Counted from the first letter of the stretch, positions 33,571 through 42,062 are shown. The stretch: DNA of 50,988 nucleotides from Rhodocyclaceae bacterium (GCA_013426785.1 JACDZI010000015.1:1-50988), one strand, 5' to 3'. Notes: a model not told the origin generated them from the sequence alone. Made by a program: numbers and translations.

Positions 33571-35081
33571 GCTGCGGTTTCCTCGCTCGGTGCAGCCGCT
33601 GCGGCCGCGGCGGCAGCGGCCTTCTTGGCGGCATCTCGGTCCGCCTTGCGCCTGGCGGCGGTTTCGGCCTTTTCGCGGGTTTCGCGTTCAATGCGTTCGG
33701 CCCGCGCGGCAACCAGCTTTTTGGTCGCCTCGGCACGCAGCTTGGCACGTTCCAGTGCTGCCAACTCGCCCTTGGTGTGATTGAAGTACTGCACCAGCGG
33801 GATACGCGCCGGGCAGACATAGGCACAGCAGCCGCAGGCGATGCAATCCTTGAGGCCGAAATCCACCGCCCCCGAAAAGTCGGCGCTGGCGATACGGCGT
33901 GCCATCTCCAGCGGCAACAGCCCGACCGGGCACGCACGTACGCAACTTCCACAACGGATACAGGGTTCCGGCCCACGCAGGTTCTGGCCGGCGGCCTCGG
34001 CAGCGGTCAGCGCAAGGATGCCGCTGGTGCTTTTGACGACGGGCACGCGCGCATGGGGCAACTGTATGCCCATCATCGGGCCGCCCAACACCAGGCGTGC
34101 CGGGGTTTCCTTGAATCCGTTGGCGAAGGCGATCACCTCCTCGGCGAGTGCGCCGATGGGTACCTCGATGTTGCCAGGTGCGCGCAGTGCACCGCCATTG
34201 AGGGTCACGAGCCGTGACACCAGCGGCTGACCGAAGCGGATCGCGGCACGCACGGCCGCCAAGGTGCCGACGTTATGCACCAGGATGCCGACATCAAACG
34301 CCCGGCTATCCGCCGGCACTTCGCAGCCGGTCAGCTCCATGATCAATTGCCGGTCTGACCCCATCGGGTAGCGCGTGGGTACCGGCCGCACCCTGACCTC
34401 TGGAAAAGCGGCGGCTACCTGTTGCATCGCCGCGATGGCTTCGGGCTTGTTGTCCTCGATGCCCACCAGCGCTTCCCTGGCCCCGGTGGCATGCAGCACG
34501 ATGCGGATGCCGTCGACGATGTCGGCGGCGCGGTCGCGCATCAGCCGGTCGTCGCAGGACAGGTAAGGTTCGCATTCGCCGCCGTTGGCAATCAGCGTGG
34601 AGATTTTTGCCCGCAGGCCACCGGCCAGCTTGACCGCTGACGGGAAGGTCGCCCCGCCCATCCCCACCACGCCGGCCTTCGCGACGCGCCGGGCAATTTC
34701 CTGCGGATCGAGAGCGAACGGATCGTTGCAGCCCACCAGGTCGGCCCAACGGTCTTCGCCGTCAGCCTCGATGGTGACTGCCACGAGCGGCAGACCGGAA
34801 GGATGTGGCGCGACGATCTCGCCGATGGCGACCACCGTGCCCGAGGTGGGGGCATGGATCGCCGCCGACACCATGCCCTGCGGTTCGGCGAGCAACTGGC
34901 CTTTGAATACATGCTGCCCGACCAGCACGATCGGCCGTGCCGGTGCACCGATGTGCTGCAGCAGCGGTACATAGAGCCGCGTCGGCATCGGCATGCGCCG
35001 CACCGGCGCATCGGCCGCCGGACGCTTACGGTCGTCCGGATGGACACCCCAGTGCGGTATCAGTCGTTCCATGAATCCCAT
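33567..35081 (-). CDS. rnfC: RnfC, electron transport complex NADH-binding subunit
   Basis: RnfC is the peripheral subunit that binds NADH and FMN and two 4Fe-4S clusters. The 504-residue product has GVVGMGGATFPSAVKL and NGGECEPYLSCDD, then CIRCGSCVRACP and CIACGCCAYVCP, then an alanine/lysine-rich tail. ATG 35081 is chosen over a TTG at 35099 because TGAGG precedes it. A dispersed repeat copy (33876-33898) lies between the two ferredoxin motifs and is read antisense as RIASADF. Confidence 0.94.
   Translation of the reverse strand: MGFMERLIPHWGVHPDDRKRPAADAPVRRMPMPTRLYVPLLQHIGAPARPIVLVGQHVFKGQLLAEPQGMVSAAIHAPTSGTVVAIGEIVAPHPSGLPLVAVTIEADGEDRWADLVGCNDPFALDPQEIARRVAKAGVVGMGGATFPSAVKLAGGLRAKISTLIANGGECEPYLSCDDRLMRDRAADIVDGIRIVLHATGAREALVGIEDNKPEAIAAMQQVAAAFPEVRVRPVPTRYPMGSDRQLIMELTGCEVPADSRAFDVGILVHNVGTLAAVRAAIRFGQPLVSRLVTLNGGALRAPGNIEVPIGALAEEVIAFANGFKETPARLVLGGPMMGIQLPHARVPVVKSTSGILALTAAEAAGQNLRGPEPCIRCGSCVRACPVGLLPLEMARRIASADFSGAVDFGLKDCIACGCCAYVCPARIPLVQYFNHTKGELAALERAKLRAEATKKLVAARAERIERETREKAETAARRKADRDAAKKAAAAAAAAAAPSEETAA
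33876..33898 (+). repeat. Dispersed repeat copy inside rnfC
   Basis: Plus-strand copy, antisense to the gene, with two differences from consensus (GATAC for GGGAC). It is read as RIASADF in the segment between the two Fe-S motifs of RnfC. Confidence 0.8.
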
Positions 35082-35091
35082 GGCCACAGCC

Positions 35092-35619
35092 TCAGGCAAA
35101 CACCGGTTTTGGCCACACCCAATGCTGCAGGGTGACCGGCACGGGATGCATCACCAGTGCCTCGGTGGGACAGCGATCGACGCAGGCCTCGCAGCCGGTA
35201 CACGCCTCGCGCAGAACATTGTGGATCTGCTTGGCCGCACCGACGATGGCGTCGGTCGGGCAGACCTTTAGGCAGCGACAGCAGCCGATGCAGATTTCCT
35301 CGTTCACCAGCGCGATTTGCGAGCCCTTGTCGGCCATGCCGGACAGGTCGAGCGCCAGGCCGAGCTTGGTGGCCACGGTCGCAGCAACTGCCTTGCCGCC
35401 GGGCGGGCAACAAGTGGCCGGCGCGGTGCCGTCGATGATCGCCGCCGCCGCGCCGGCACAGCCCGGAAAGCCGCACTGGCCACAGTTGGTGCCGGGCATC
35501 AATGCCTCGACCTCGGCGTTGAGCGGATTGGCCTCGACATGGAAATAACGGCCGGCGATGCCAAGCAGCAGGCCCAGCACAGCGCCGAGCACGGTGAGGC
35601 TGAGGATGGCAGCGAGCAT
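35092..35619 (-). CDS. rnfB: RnfB, electron transport complex ferredoxin-like subunit
   Basis: RnfB takes or gives electrons to soluble ferredoxin. The 175-residue product has one N-terminal membrane helix, then GTNCGQCGFPGCAG with further cysteines (ATCCPPGG) for one cluster. CIGCCRCLKVCP and CTGCEACVDRCP provide two 4Fe-4S clusters. GGAGG lies before ATG 35619. Its short C-terminus is typical of proteobacterial RnfB. Confidence 0.95.
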   Translation of the reverse strand: MLAAILSLTVLGAVLGLLLGIAGRYFHVEANPLNAEVEALMPGTNCGQCGFPGCAGAAAAIIDGTAPATCCPPGGKAVAATVATKLGLALDLSGMADKGSQIALVNEEICIGCCRCLKVCPTDAIVGAAKQIHNVLREACTGCEACVDRCPTEALVMHPVPVTLQHWVWPKPVFA

Positions 35620-35624
35620 GGTCG

Positions 35625-36209
35625 TCAGCCTCCGAGGTTCGTGCCTGAGAAGCCCATGAAAGCGAGCGACAACAGACTGATGGTGATGAAAGCAATCGGG
35701 GTGCCGTCGAAGGCGGCGGGCACGCGTACCAGGGCGAGGCGTTCGCGCAGGCCGGCGAAGATCAGCAGTACTAACGTAAAACCCGCAGCGGAGCCGAACC
35801 CGTAGAGGAGGCTCTTGAAGAAGCCGAAGCCCTGCTGGACATTGAGCAGTGCCACGCCGAGCACGGCGCAGTTAGTGGTGATCAGCGGCAGGTAAATCCC
35901 AAGGCTCTGGTAGAGGCCTGGACTGGTCTTCTTGACCACCATCTCGGTGAATTGCACTGTGGCGGCGATTACCAGGATGAAGGTGAGGATGCGCAGGAAG
36001 CCGAGGTCGAATGGCACCAGCAGCCAGTGTTCGAGCGCCCAACTGGCCCCGGCCGCCAGCGTGATGACGAAGGTAGTCGCCAGCCCCATGCCCAGCGCGG
36101 CGTCCATGCTCTTCGACACGCCCATCGCCGGGCACAGGCCGAGGAACTTAATCAGCACCACGTTATTGATCAGCGCGGTCGAGATGAGCAGCAAGAGGAT
36201 TTCACCCAT
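35625..36209 (-). CDS. rnfA: RnfA, electron transport complex subunit A
   Basis: RnfA is a six-helix membrane subunit and the structural partner of RnfE. The 194-residue product starts [19 protein letters not shown], as the family does, and has conserved cysteines in FLGLCPAMG and [12 protein letters not shown] 36209 is chosen on family length; the frame is open farther upstream. It heads the rnfABCDGEH run. A sigma-54-like motif lies unusually close to the start codon. Confidence 0.95.
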   Translation of the reverse strand: MGEILLLLISTALINNVVLIKFLGLCPAMGVSKSMDAALGMGLATTFVITLAAGASWALEHWLLVPFDLGFLRILTFILVIAATVQFTEMVVKKTSPGLYQSLGIYLPLITTNCAVLGVALLNVQQGFGFFKSLLYGFGSAAGFTLVLLIFAGLRERLALVRVPAAFDGTPIAFITISLLSLAFMGFSGTNLGG

Positions 36210-36222
36210 GATGTCCACTCTT

Positions 36223-36238
36223 CGCAGATAACGTGCCA
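36223..36238 (-). promoter_or_regulatory. Candidate sigma-54 promoter of rnfA
   Basis: The minus strand reads TGGCACGTTATCTGCG: perfect TGGCACG at -24, then GC after ten bases. The predicted start of transcription would be only about three bases before the rnfA ATG, leaving almost no leader. Either the transcript is nearly leaderless or the match is fortuitous. Confidence 0.4.
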
Positions 36239-36280
36239 GCGTTGCCAATACCTTGTCCCAACAGGGTTATTACCCGAAAT

Positions 36281-36303
36281 ACCGTCCTGCTGGCGCCGAT
36301 TTT
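36281..36303 (-). repeat. Diverged dispersed repeat copy in the rnfA-nifL control region
   Basis: The minus strand is close to the consensus with several differences (starts AAAATCGGCGCCAGCAGGAC). It abuts the NifA-type site at 36304. Confidence 0.55.
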
Positions 36304-36322
36304 TGTTGTAAAACCGACAACA
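36304..36322. promoter_or_regulatory. NifA upstream activator site between rnfA and nifL
   Basis: Two overlapping TGT-N10-ACA matches (36304-36319 and 36307-36322) lie within TTGTTGTAAAACCGACAACA. They sit 50-65 bases from both divergent -24 motifs, so one site could serve nifLA and the rnf operon. Confidence 0.7.
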
Positions 36323-36370
36323 CCCCGACCGGCTTTGTCGCAGACGCACCGTCAGCATATATCAGGGCAA

Positions 36371-36386
36371 TGGCGTGCTTATTGCT
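36371..36386 (+). promoter_or_regulatory. Sigma-54 promoter of nifLA
   Basis: TGGCGTGCTTATTGCT has GG and GC separated by exactly ten bases, with a good TTGC -12 part. It lies about 40 bases upstream of the nifL ATG, so nifLA may be positively autoregulated or driven by another sigma-54 activator such as NtrC. Confidence 0.75.
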
Positions 36387-36426
36387 TAGAGACTCATCAA
36401 CACCTCATTCGGACGGAGTCCAAGTC

Positions 36427-37950
36427 ATGTCGAAAGTTGCCAAGCTGCCCACCGCGCTGAACCCCGGCGAATTGCCGGCCGTCGTTTATCGGCAGGCGGT
36501 CGACCAAGCGGATATCGGCATTTCGATCACCGACACCGAGGCGAACATCCTCTACTGCAATGCCGCGTTTTCAAAGACTTCCGGCTACAGCACGGAGGAA
36601 ACGCTGGGGCGCAACCAGTCGCTGCTGTCCTACCAGACCACACCCCCGGCCCTCTATGAGGAGATGTGGAGCAACCTGCAACGCGGCCTGTCCTGGCATG
36701 GCCACCTGCTCAACCGCCGCAAGGATGGCACGCCCTACCTGGCCGAGTTGAACGTCACGCCGGTGCAGGAAACCAACGGCACGGTGCGCCACTACCTCGG
36801 CATGCACCGCGATGTGACAGCGATGCACCAACTTGAACAACGCGTCCTCAACCAGAAACAACTGATCGAATCGGTGATCGACGCAGCTCCGATGGCGATT
36901 GCCCTCCTCAACGACGAGGGCAAGATAGTTCTGGACAATCACGCCTACAAGAAGCTGGTCACCGACCTGGGCGTGCCGGAACCGGCCGAACTGCTGCTCG
37001 CCGGGCTGGCCAAGGCCAGCGCACCCGGTCGCAATGGCGGTATCGACGTGCGCATCGAGCGCACCGGCGGTCGCAAGCCACGCTGGTTCTGCTGCACCAC
37101 ACAGATGATCGAAATCCACGACGAAAGTGCCGACAGCTTCTTTTCCCATCCGCGCCAGCCCTCGCTGCTGCTGATCGCCAGCGACGTGACCGCCTTGCAC
37201 GAGGAACAGCAGAAGGTACGCGCCGCCGCGCTGCAGGCCATGCTGGCGGACGAGGAACACACCGCCACCCTGCGCGAAAGCCTGTCGGCGGCGCTCTACC
37301 AGATCGAGGAACCCATTAACGTGATCGCCTCGGCAGTGGCGCTGATGCGCGGACGGGGCGACACTGGAGTCTCGGCCGTCTTGGAGAATGCCGTCTCCGG
37401 TGCAAGGGCGCGCATCGAAGAACTGCGCGGCCTGCTGCCGAGCGAAAGTCGCGACGACGAATCTGCCGTCGGCATCAACCTGAATGAAGTGGTGCGCGAC
37501 GTACTCGACATCACCACGCCACGCCTGCTGGCCAGCGGCATCACCGTCGACTGGCGGCCCGAGCCAGTGCTGCCAGCCCTGCTCGGTAGCCCGTTGCGGC
37601 TGCGCAGTGCCGTCAAGATTCTCATCGACAATGCCATCGACGCCATCGTCGGCCAGCGCGGCCAGGGCAGGACCACGCGCCGCGAGATCACCCTGTTCAC
37701 TCAGGGCCGACGCGAGGCAGTCACGCTAGTAGTGGACGACGGTGGCCCTGGAATTCCGCTGGAACTGCGCCTCAAAGTGTTCGAGCCCTTCTTCAGCACC
37801 GGCAGCCAGGCCGGCCATCACCTCGGCACCGGTCTGTCGCGCGCTCAGCAGATCATCTCCGACCATGGCGGCATCATCGACATCCTTGATGCGCCGCACG
37901 GCGGCTGCCGCATGCGGATCGAACTGCCCACCGGACGGGATCGATCGTGA
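36427..37950 (+). CDS. nifL: NifL, redox- and nitrogen-sensing anti-activator of NifA
   Basis: NifL binds and inhibits NifA under oxygen or fixed-nitrogen excess. The 507-residue product has an N-terminal PAS domain (DIGISITDTEANILYCNAAF, near residue 32; this one holds FAD in Azotobacter) and a second PAS around 150-260. The C-terminal half is kinase-like, with an N-box-like segment (ILIDNAIDAIVG) and DDGGPGIP. The usual phospho-acceptor histidine region reads YQIEEPINVIASAV and has no histidine, as expected for a non-kinase NifL. GGAG precedes ATG 36427. It overlaps nifA by four bases. Confidence 0.92.
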   Translation: MSKVAKLPTALNPGELPAVVYRQAVDQADIGISITDTEANILYCNAAFSKTSGYSTEETLGRNQSLLSYQTTPPALYEEMWSNLQRGLSWHGHLLNRRKDGTPYLAELNVTPVQETNGTVRHYLGMHRDVTAMHQLEQRVLNQKQLIESVIDAAPMAIALLNDEGKIVLDNHAYKKLVTDLGVPEPAELLLAGLAKASAPGRNGGIDVRIERTGGRKPRWFCCTTQMIEIHDESADSFFSHPRQPSLLLIASDVTALHEEQQKVRAAALQAMLADEEHTATLRESLSAALYQIEEPINVIASAVALMRGRGDTGVSAVLENAVSGARARIEELRGLLPSESRDDESAVGINLNEVVRDVLDITTPRLLASGITVDWRPEPVLPALLGSPLRLRSAVKILIDNAIDAIVGQRGQGRTTRREITLFTQGRREAVTLVVDDGGPGIPLELRLKVFEPFFSTGSQAGHHLGTGLSRAQQIISDHGGIIDILDAPHGGCRMRIELPTGRDRS

Positions 37951-39572
37951 ACGCGCCACTCCAACATCATTCCGACCTCGCAACGGACAGCGGGGGAATG
38001 CGCTACAACGAGAGCCTCGAACTGCACCTGGTGCAGTTCGAGGCCTTGTATGCAGTGAGCCAGGTGCTGTCGCGCTCGCTCGATTACCGCGATACGCTGC
38101 GCGAGGTGCTCTCCATCCTCGACGATGTGGCCGGCCTGACCCACGGCATGGTCAGCGTCATCGACGCCGACAGCGGCGCATTGATGATCGAGGCGGTGCG
38201 CGGCCGCTCCCAGGAAGAATTCGCCCCGGTGCGTTACCAGCCGGGCGAAGGCGTACTCGGCCTGGTACTTGAAAAAAACCGCACCGTGACGCTGGCCAAT
38301 ATCGGCAGTGACGCCCGTTTCCTCAACCGGCTCGGCCTCTACGATCCCGATCTGCCCTTCATCGCGGTGCCAATCAAGGTGGCCGGTAGCCTGCGCGGCG
38401 TGCTGGCAGTGCAGCCGGGCGAACCGATCAGTGGTAAAACCGAGCTTCTGCTGGAAGACCGCGCGCGTTTCGTCGAGATGGTCGCCAACCTGATCGGCAG
38501 CAGCGTCGATCTGGCCCTGCGCGTCGCCGAGGAAAAAAACAGCCTCCTCGAAGAACGGGACCTGCTGCGCCGTACCGTGCGCCACCAGTTCGGCTTTGAC
38601 AACATCGTCGGCCGCTCGACCGCGATGCGCCGCATCTTCGACCAGGTGCGCCTGGTCGCCAAATGGAACACCACCGTGCTGATCCGGGGCGAGACCGGCA
38701 CCGGCAAGGAACTGATCGCCAACGCCATCCACTACAACTCGCCACGCGCCCGCGGCGCCTACATTAAGCTCAACTGCGCCGCCCTGCCGGAAAACCTGCT
38801 CGAATCGGAACTTTTCGGCCATGAAAAGGGCGCCTTCACCGGAGCCGTGGGAGCACGCAAAGGCCGCTTCGAGCAAGCCGACGGCGGCACGTTGTTCCTC
38901 GACGAGATCGGCGATATCTCTCCGGCCTTCCAGGCCAAGCTGCTGCGCGTGTTGCAGGAAGGCGAATTCGAGCGCGTCGGCGGCAGCCGTTCCCTCAAGG
39001 TGGATGTACGGATCATCGCCGCGACGCACCGTGACCTGGAGCGAGCCGTCGAGGCCGGCGAGTTCCGCGAAGACCTGTTCTACCGCCTGTCGGTCATGCC
39101 ACTTTATCTACCGCCGCTACGCGAACGGCTGGAGGACATTCCCGAGATCGCCCGCCATCTGCTGGGGAAGATTGGCAAGATGCAGGAGCGCAAGCTGACC
39201 CTTCAGGATGGCGCGCTACGCCGGCTGGCACACCACAACTGGCCGGGCAACGTGCGCGAACTGGAGAATTGTCTGGAACGCGCCGCGATCCTCGCCGAGG
39301 AAGGGGTGATCGACCCCGACCTGATCCGTTTCGCCAAGTCAAAAGTCGGCGCTGGCGGGACGGCGCCTGCTGCGGCTCCCGCCGCCCCAACCGGCATAAC
39401 ACCTGCAGCGGAAGTGGCGGCGGCCGAGCCGCTGGACGAGCGCGGTCGCGTCATTGCCGCCCTAGAACAGGCCGGCTGGGTGCAGGCACGCGCCGCCCGC
39501 CTGCTGGGCCTGACGCCACGCCAGATCGCCTATCGCATCCAGACCCTCAACATCGAGGTCAAACAGATTTAG
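37947..39572 (+). CDS. nifA: NifA, sigma-54-dependent activator of nif genes
   Basis: The 541-residue product has a GAF domain (about 40-190) and an AAA+ domain with Walker A GETGTGKE near 248 and the sigma-54 contact loop GAFTGA. A C-terminal helix-turn-helix (ARLLGLTPRQIAYRI) follows. The linker before it has no cysteine pair, so this is the NifL-controlled kind rather than the directly oxygen-sensitive kind. The linker begins with KVGAGGTA from a dispersed repeat copy (39342-39364) and continues alanine/proline-rich. Start is GTG 37947, overlapping the nifL stop. Confidence 0.95.
   Translation: MNAPLQHHSDLATDSGGMRYNESLELHLVQFEALYAVSQVLSRSLDYRDTLREVLSILDDVAGLTHGMVSVIDADSGALMIEAVRGRSQEEFAPVRYQPGEGVLGLVLEKNRTVTLANIGSDARFLNRLGLYDPDLPFIAVPIKVAGSLRGVLAVQPGEPISGKTELLLEDRARFVEMVANLIGSSVDLALRVAEEKNSLLEERDLLRRTVRHQFGFDNIVGRSTAMRRIFDQVRLVAKWNTTVLIRGETGTGKELIANAIHYNSPRARGAYIKLNCAALPENLLESELFGHEKGAFTGAVGARKGRFEQADGGTLFLDEIGDISPAFQAKLLRVLQEGEFERVGGSRSLKVDVRIIAATHRDLERAVEAGEFREDLFYRLSVMPLYLPPLRERLEDIPEIARHLLGKIGKMQERKLTLQDGALRRLAHHNWPGNVRELENCLERAAILAEEGVIDPDLIRFAKSKVGAGGTAPAAAPAAPTGITPAAEVAAAEPLDERGRVIAALEQAGWVQARAARLLGLTPRQIAYRIQTLNIEVKQI
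39342..39364 (+). repeat. Dispersed repeat copy in the NifA interdomain linker
   Basis: Exact consensus copy, read in frame as KVGAGGTA at the junction between the AAA+ domain and the DNA-binding domain. Confidence 0.9.
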
Positions 39573-39596
39573 CGCTGCCGGGTATTTCAGAAACGT

Positions 39597-39610
39597 TTGA
39601 TGCAAATCAA
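39597..39610. promoter_or_regulatory. FNR/Anr-type box upstream of the Mrp/complex I-like operon
   Basis: TTGATGCAAATCAA is a perfect TTGAT-N4-ATCAA palindrome, 25 bases after the nifA stop and 77 bases before the first gene of the operon. A TAGAAT at 39643-39648 could act as a -10 element. It suggests activation under low oxygen. Confidence 0.75.
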
Positions 39611-39686
39611 CTGTCTCAGGTTGCATTGGCGCATTGCAGCATTAGAATAAGTTAATTGACTTACACTTATACAGATTCAACGCAGC

Positions 39687-40175
39687 ATGCGCAGTTTCGC
39701 GTTGTTATTTTTGACCCTGTTCCTTTTCTGGGTCTTGCTAAATGGCTCACTGGCCCCGGATGTTCTAGTGGTTGGTGCAGCCGCCGCGCTGATTATTGCC
39801 GCGCTATTCCCCAAAGCTCTATCCGCGCTGACCGACCTGCGCCCGACCCCGCGCGCCCTACTGACGGCCGTGGCCTACGTCTTTTACTTCCTCAAAGAAC
39901 TGATCAAATCCAACCTCGCCGTCGCCGCCATCGTGCTGTCGCCGAACCTGCCGGTGAATCCGGGCATCGTCAAGGTCCGCACGAAACTCAAGAGCCAGAT
40001 GGGACGCATGCTGCTGGCCAACTCGATCACGCTGACGCCCGGCACACTGACGGTCGAACTGGCCGGCGAATGGCTCTACATCCACTGGGTAACCGTGGAT
40101 GCCCCCGATATCGATCATGCCACCGCCAGCATTGTCGCCGGCTTCGAGCGTTATCTCGAGGTGATGTATGGCTGA
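39687..40175 (+). CDS. MrpE/MbhA-like cation antiporter subunit
   Basis: The 162-residue product is an MnhE-family protein: two N-terminal hydrophobic helices, LKELIKSNLAVAAIVL, then the soluble domain with RTKLKSQMGRMLLANSITLTPGTLTVEL. It is the first gene of a 13-gene operon whose order (E, F, G, D, E/B, C, D) matches the membrane part of archaeal MBH/MBX complexes rather than a free-standing Mrp antiporter, which would start with a large MrpA. It overlaps the next gene by eight bases. Confidence 0.88.
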   Translation: MRSFALLFLTLFLFWVLLNGSLAPDVLVVGAAAALIIAALFPKALSALTDLRPTPRALLTAVAYVFYFLKELIKSNLAVAAIVLSPNLPVNPGIVKVRTKLKSQMGRMLLANSITLTPGTLTVELAGEWLYIHWVTVDAPDIDHATASIVAGFERYLEVMYG

Positions 40176-40428
40176 ACTGCTGATTAACCTCGCCGCCATG
40201 ATCACCGGGGTGGCCTTCCTGCTCGCACTGTGGCGCTTCTTCGCCGGTCCGGCGGATGCCGACCGTGTAGTGGCCTTCGACGTGCTGACCATCATCGGCA
40301 TCACCGGCATCGTCTTCGTCGCCTTCCTCGAAGGGCGCGGCATCTACCTCGATGTGGCACTGGTCTATGCGCTGCTGTCCTTCCTCGGCGTGATCGCCGT
40401 CGCCCGCTATCTGGAGCGTGGCCTGTGA
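40168..40428 (+). CDS. MrpF/MbhB-like subunit
   Basis: An 86-residue protein with three membrane helices and the family core GPADADRVVAFDVL, followed by an acidic break (AFLEGRGIYLDVALVYALLSFLG). In Mrp and MBH complexes this small subunit helps form the ion path. Its TGA overlaps the ATG of the next gene. Confidence 0.88.
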   Translation: MAELLINLAAMITGVAFLLALWRFFAGPADADRVVAFDVLTIIGITGIVFVAFLEGRGIYLDVALVYALLSFLGVIAVARYLERGL

Positions 40429-40748
40429 TGGACGTTTTGGGTGGTCTTCTGGTCGTCGCCGGTGCGGCCTTCCTGTTGCTCGGCGGGCTTGGGCTGGTAC
40501 GGATGCCGGACGTGTTCAACCGCATCCAGGCCGGCACCAAGGCCACCACGCTCGGCACCCTGCTGTCGCTGGCCGGCTTCGCCGGCCTGCAACCGGACTG
40601 GACGCTCAAGCTGTTCCTGATCGGCCTGTTCGTGCTGTTTACCAACCCGCTGTCCTCGCAGGTGCTGGCGCGTGCCGCGCACCGTGCCGGAGCCGAGGAA
40701 TCGCCGCTGACCACGGTTGACGTGCTCAACGACGAGCAGGGTAAATAG
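40428..40748 (+). CDS. MrpG/MbhC-like subunit
   Basis: A 106-residue protein with three membrane helices and the MnhG core LLLGGLGLVRMPDVFNRIQAGTKATTLGT. ATG 40428 overlaps the preceding stop (TGATG). The open frame extends upstream only as overlap with the mrpF-like gene. Confidence 0.88.
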   Translation: MDVLGGLLVVAGAAFLLLGGLGLVRMPDVFNRIQAGTKATTLGTLLSLAGFAGLQPDWTLKLFLIGLFVLFTNPLSSQVLARAAHRAGAEESPLTTVDVLNDEQGK

Positions 40749-40750
40749 CC

Positions 40751-41017
40751 ATGAGCCACCTGCTGCCCTGGCTAACCATCCTGCTGTGCATTGCCATGCT
40801 GGTGGCCGCGATCATCGCCATCCGCGGCCTCAGCTCGCCGATCGCCATCCTCGCCGCCGGACTGGTCAGCCTGCTGGCCTCGGTCCTGTTCCTGATCCTC
40901 GCTTCGCCCGATGTCGCCATGACCGAAGCGGCCATCGGCAGCGGCCTCACCACCTTCCTGTTCTTTTTTATCCTCGGCCGGGTGAGAAGCAGCGAAAACG
41001 ACGGGGGCCCGGCATGA
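40751..41017 (+). CDS. MbhD-like subunit (DUF4040, MrpA C-terminal type)
   Basis: An 88-residue protein with three membrane helices and the segment ASPDVAMTEAAIGSGLTTFLFF, which is the signature of MbhD and of the matching part of MrpA. Having it as a separate small gene, without the NuoL-like part of MrpA, is the MBH/MBX arrangement. It overlaps the next gene (ATGA). Confidence 0.85.
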   Translation: MSHLLPWLTILLCIAMLVAAIIAIRGLSSPIAILAAGLVSLLASVLFLILASPDVAMTEAAIGSGLTTFLFFFILGRVRSSENDGGPA

Positions 41018-41706
41018 TCAAGCGCGCCGTCGCCCTGGTTCTGCTCCTCATGCTCGGCGGCATCTTCGCCACGCTGATGCTTGGCTACACGCCCGACAGC
41101 GAACTGAACCTCACCGCCCGCTACTACGCCGAGCGCACCGCTGCCGACCTGGGCGCGGCCAACATCGTCACGGCCATCGTCGTTACCTACCGCGGCCTCG
41201 ACACGCTGGGCGAAGTGACCGTTCTATTCCTTTCCGCCTCGATTGTCGGGCTGGTGCTGGCAAGCAATCGCCGACCGGCCCTGCGGGTACGCACGCCGGT
41301 AGGCGAACTGCTGACCACCGGCGCGCGTTTCCTGGTGCCGCTGATCCTGCTGCTGGGCGTCTATGTCTTCGTCAATGGTCACCTCACCCCCGGTGGCGGT
41401 TTCCAGGGCGGAGCGATCATCGCCTCCGGCGTGCTGTTGCTGCTGCTGGCCGATCCGCTGAGACATTTCAGCCATCACGTCATCGCCACGGTCGAGTCGC
41501 TGGCCGGCCTCTTCTACGTGGCCATCGGCCTCGCCGGCCTGTTCCTGGCCGGCGGCTTCCTCGATAACCGGCTGTGGCCCATCGGCACGCTCGGCGAGCT
41601 GTTTTCCGCCGGCGCGATTCCGTTGATCTACTCGCTGATCGGCCTGAAGGTCGGTGCCGAGTTCTCCTCGATGCTCGCCAGCCTCTCGGAAACAGAGGAA
41701 CTGTGA
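41014..41706 (+). CDS. Fused MbhE-MrpB-like subunit
   Basis: The 230-residue product joins an MbhE-like N-terminal part (one helix, then LTARYYAERTAADLGAANIVTAIVVTYRGLDTLGEVTVLF) to an MnhB domain (LLGVYVFVNGHLTPGGGFQGGAI). In Pyrococcus MBH these are two proteins, MbhE and MbhF. Start ATG 41014 overlaps the preceding stop, and the end overlaps the mrpC-like gene. Confidence 0.87.
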   Translation: MIKRAVALVLLLMLGGIFATLMLGYTPDSELNLTARYYAERTAADLGAANIVTAIVVTYRGLDTLGEVTVLFLSASIVGLVLASNRRPALRVRTPVGELLTTGARFLVPLILLLGVYVFVNGHLTPGGGFQGGAIIASGVLLLLLADPLRHFSHHVIATVESLAGLFYVAIGLAGLFLAGGFLDNRLWPIGTLGELFSAGAIPLIYSLIGLKVGAEFSSMLASLSETEEL

Positions 41707-42062
41707 TGGCCTACATTGCCATGGCCACCGGCTTCCTGCTGGTCCTGATCGGCTTTTACGGCGCGCTGACGCAGCGCAATCTGCTGCGCATGATCGTCGC
41801 CTTCACCATTGCCGACAGCGGCGTCAACATCGTCATCGTCGCCATCGGTTACATGCGCGGCCGCACCGCGCCGATCCTCGATGCCACCGTCAGCGCGGCC
41901 GAGGCGGTGCAGCGCATCATCGATCCGGTGCCGCAGGCGCTGGTGCTCACCGCCATCGTCATCGGCGTCGGTATCACCGCGCTGATGCTGGCCTATGCCT
42001 ACCGGCTCTACGAGCGCAAGCACACGCTCGACATCGCCAAACTGACGGATTTGCAGGGGTGA
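41706..42062 (+). CDS. MrpC/MbhG (NuoK-like) subunit
   Basis: A 118-residue, three-helix protein of the NuoK/MrpC family, with TQRNLLRMIVAFTIADSGVNIVI and DPVPQALVLTAIVIGVGITALMLA. It would be one of the ion-path subunits. It overlaps both neighbours. Confidence 0.88.
   Translation: MAYIAMATGFLLVLIGFYGALTQRNLLRMIVAFTIADSGVNIVIVAIGYMRGRTAPILDATVSAAEAVQRIIDPVPQALVLTAIVIGVGITALMLAYAYRLYERKHTLDIAKLTDLQG

Noticed and set aside
36244-36260. Alternative rnfA sigma-54 promoter (TGGGACAAGGTATTGG)
   Set aside because: Spacing is right, but the -12 part has GG instead of GC. The motif at 36223-36238 matches better, though its position is awkward.
39627-39641. Sigma-54 promoter before the MrpE-like gene
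   Set aside because: TGGCGCATTGCAGC has GG and GC separated by nine bases instead of ten, and no TGT-N10-ACA site was found nearby.
39687-42062. Free-standing Mrp cation/proton antiporter
   Set aside because: The NuoL-like part of MrpA is missing and the genes run directly into NuoH-, NuoB-, NuoC- and NuoD-like subunits, so they are part of a larger redox complex.
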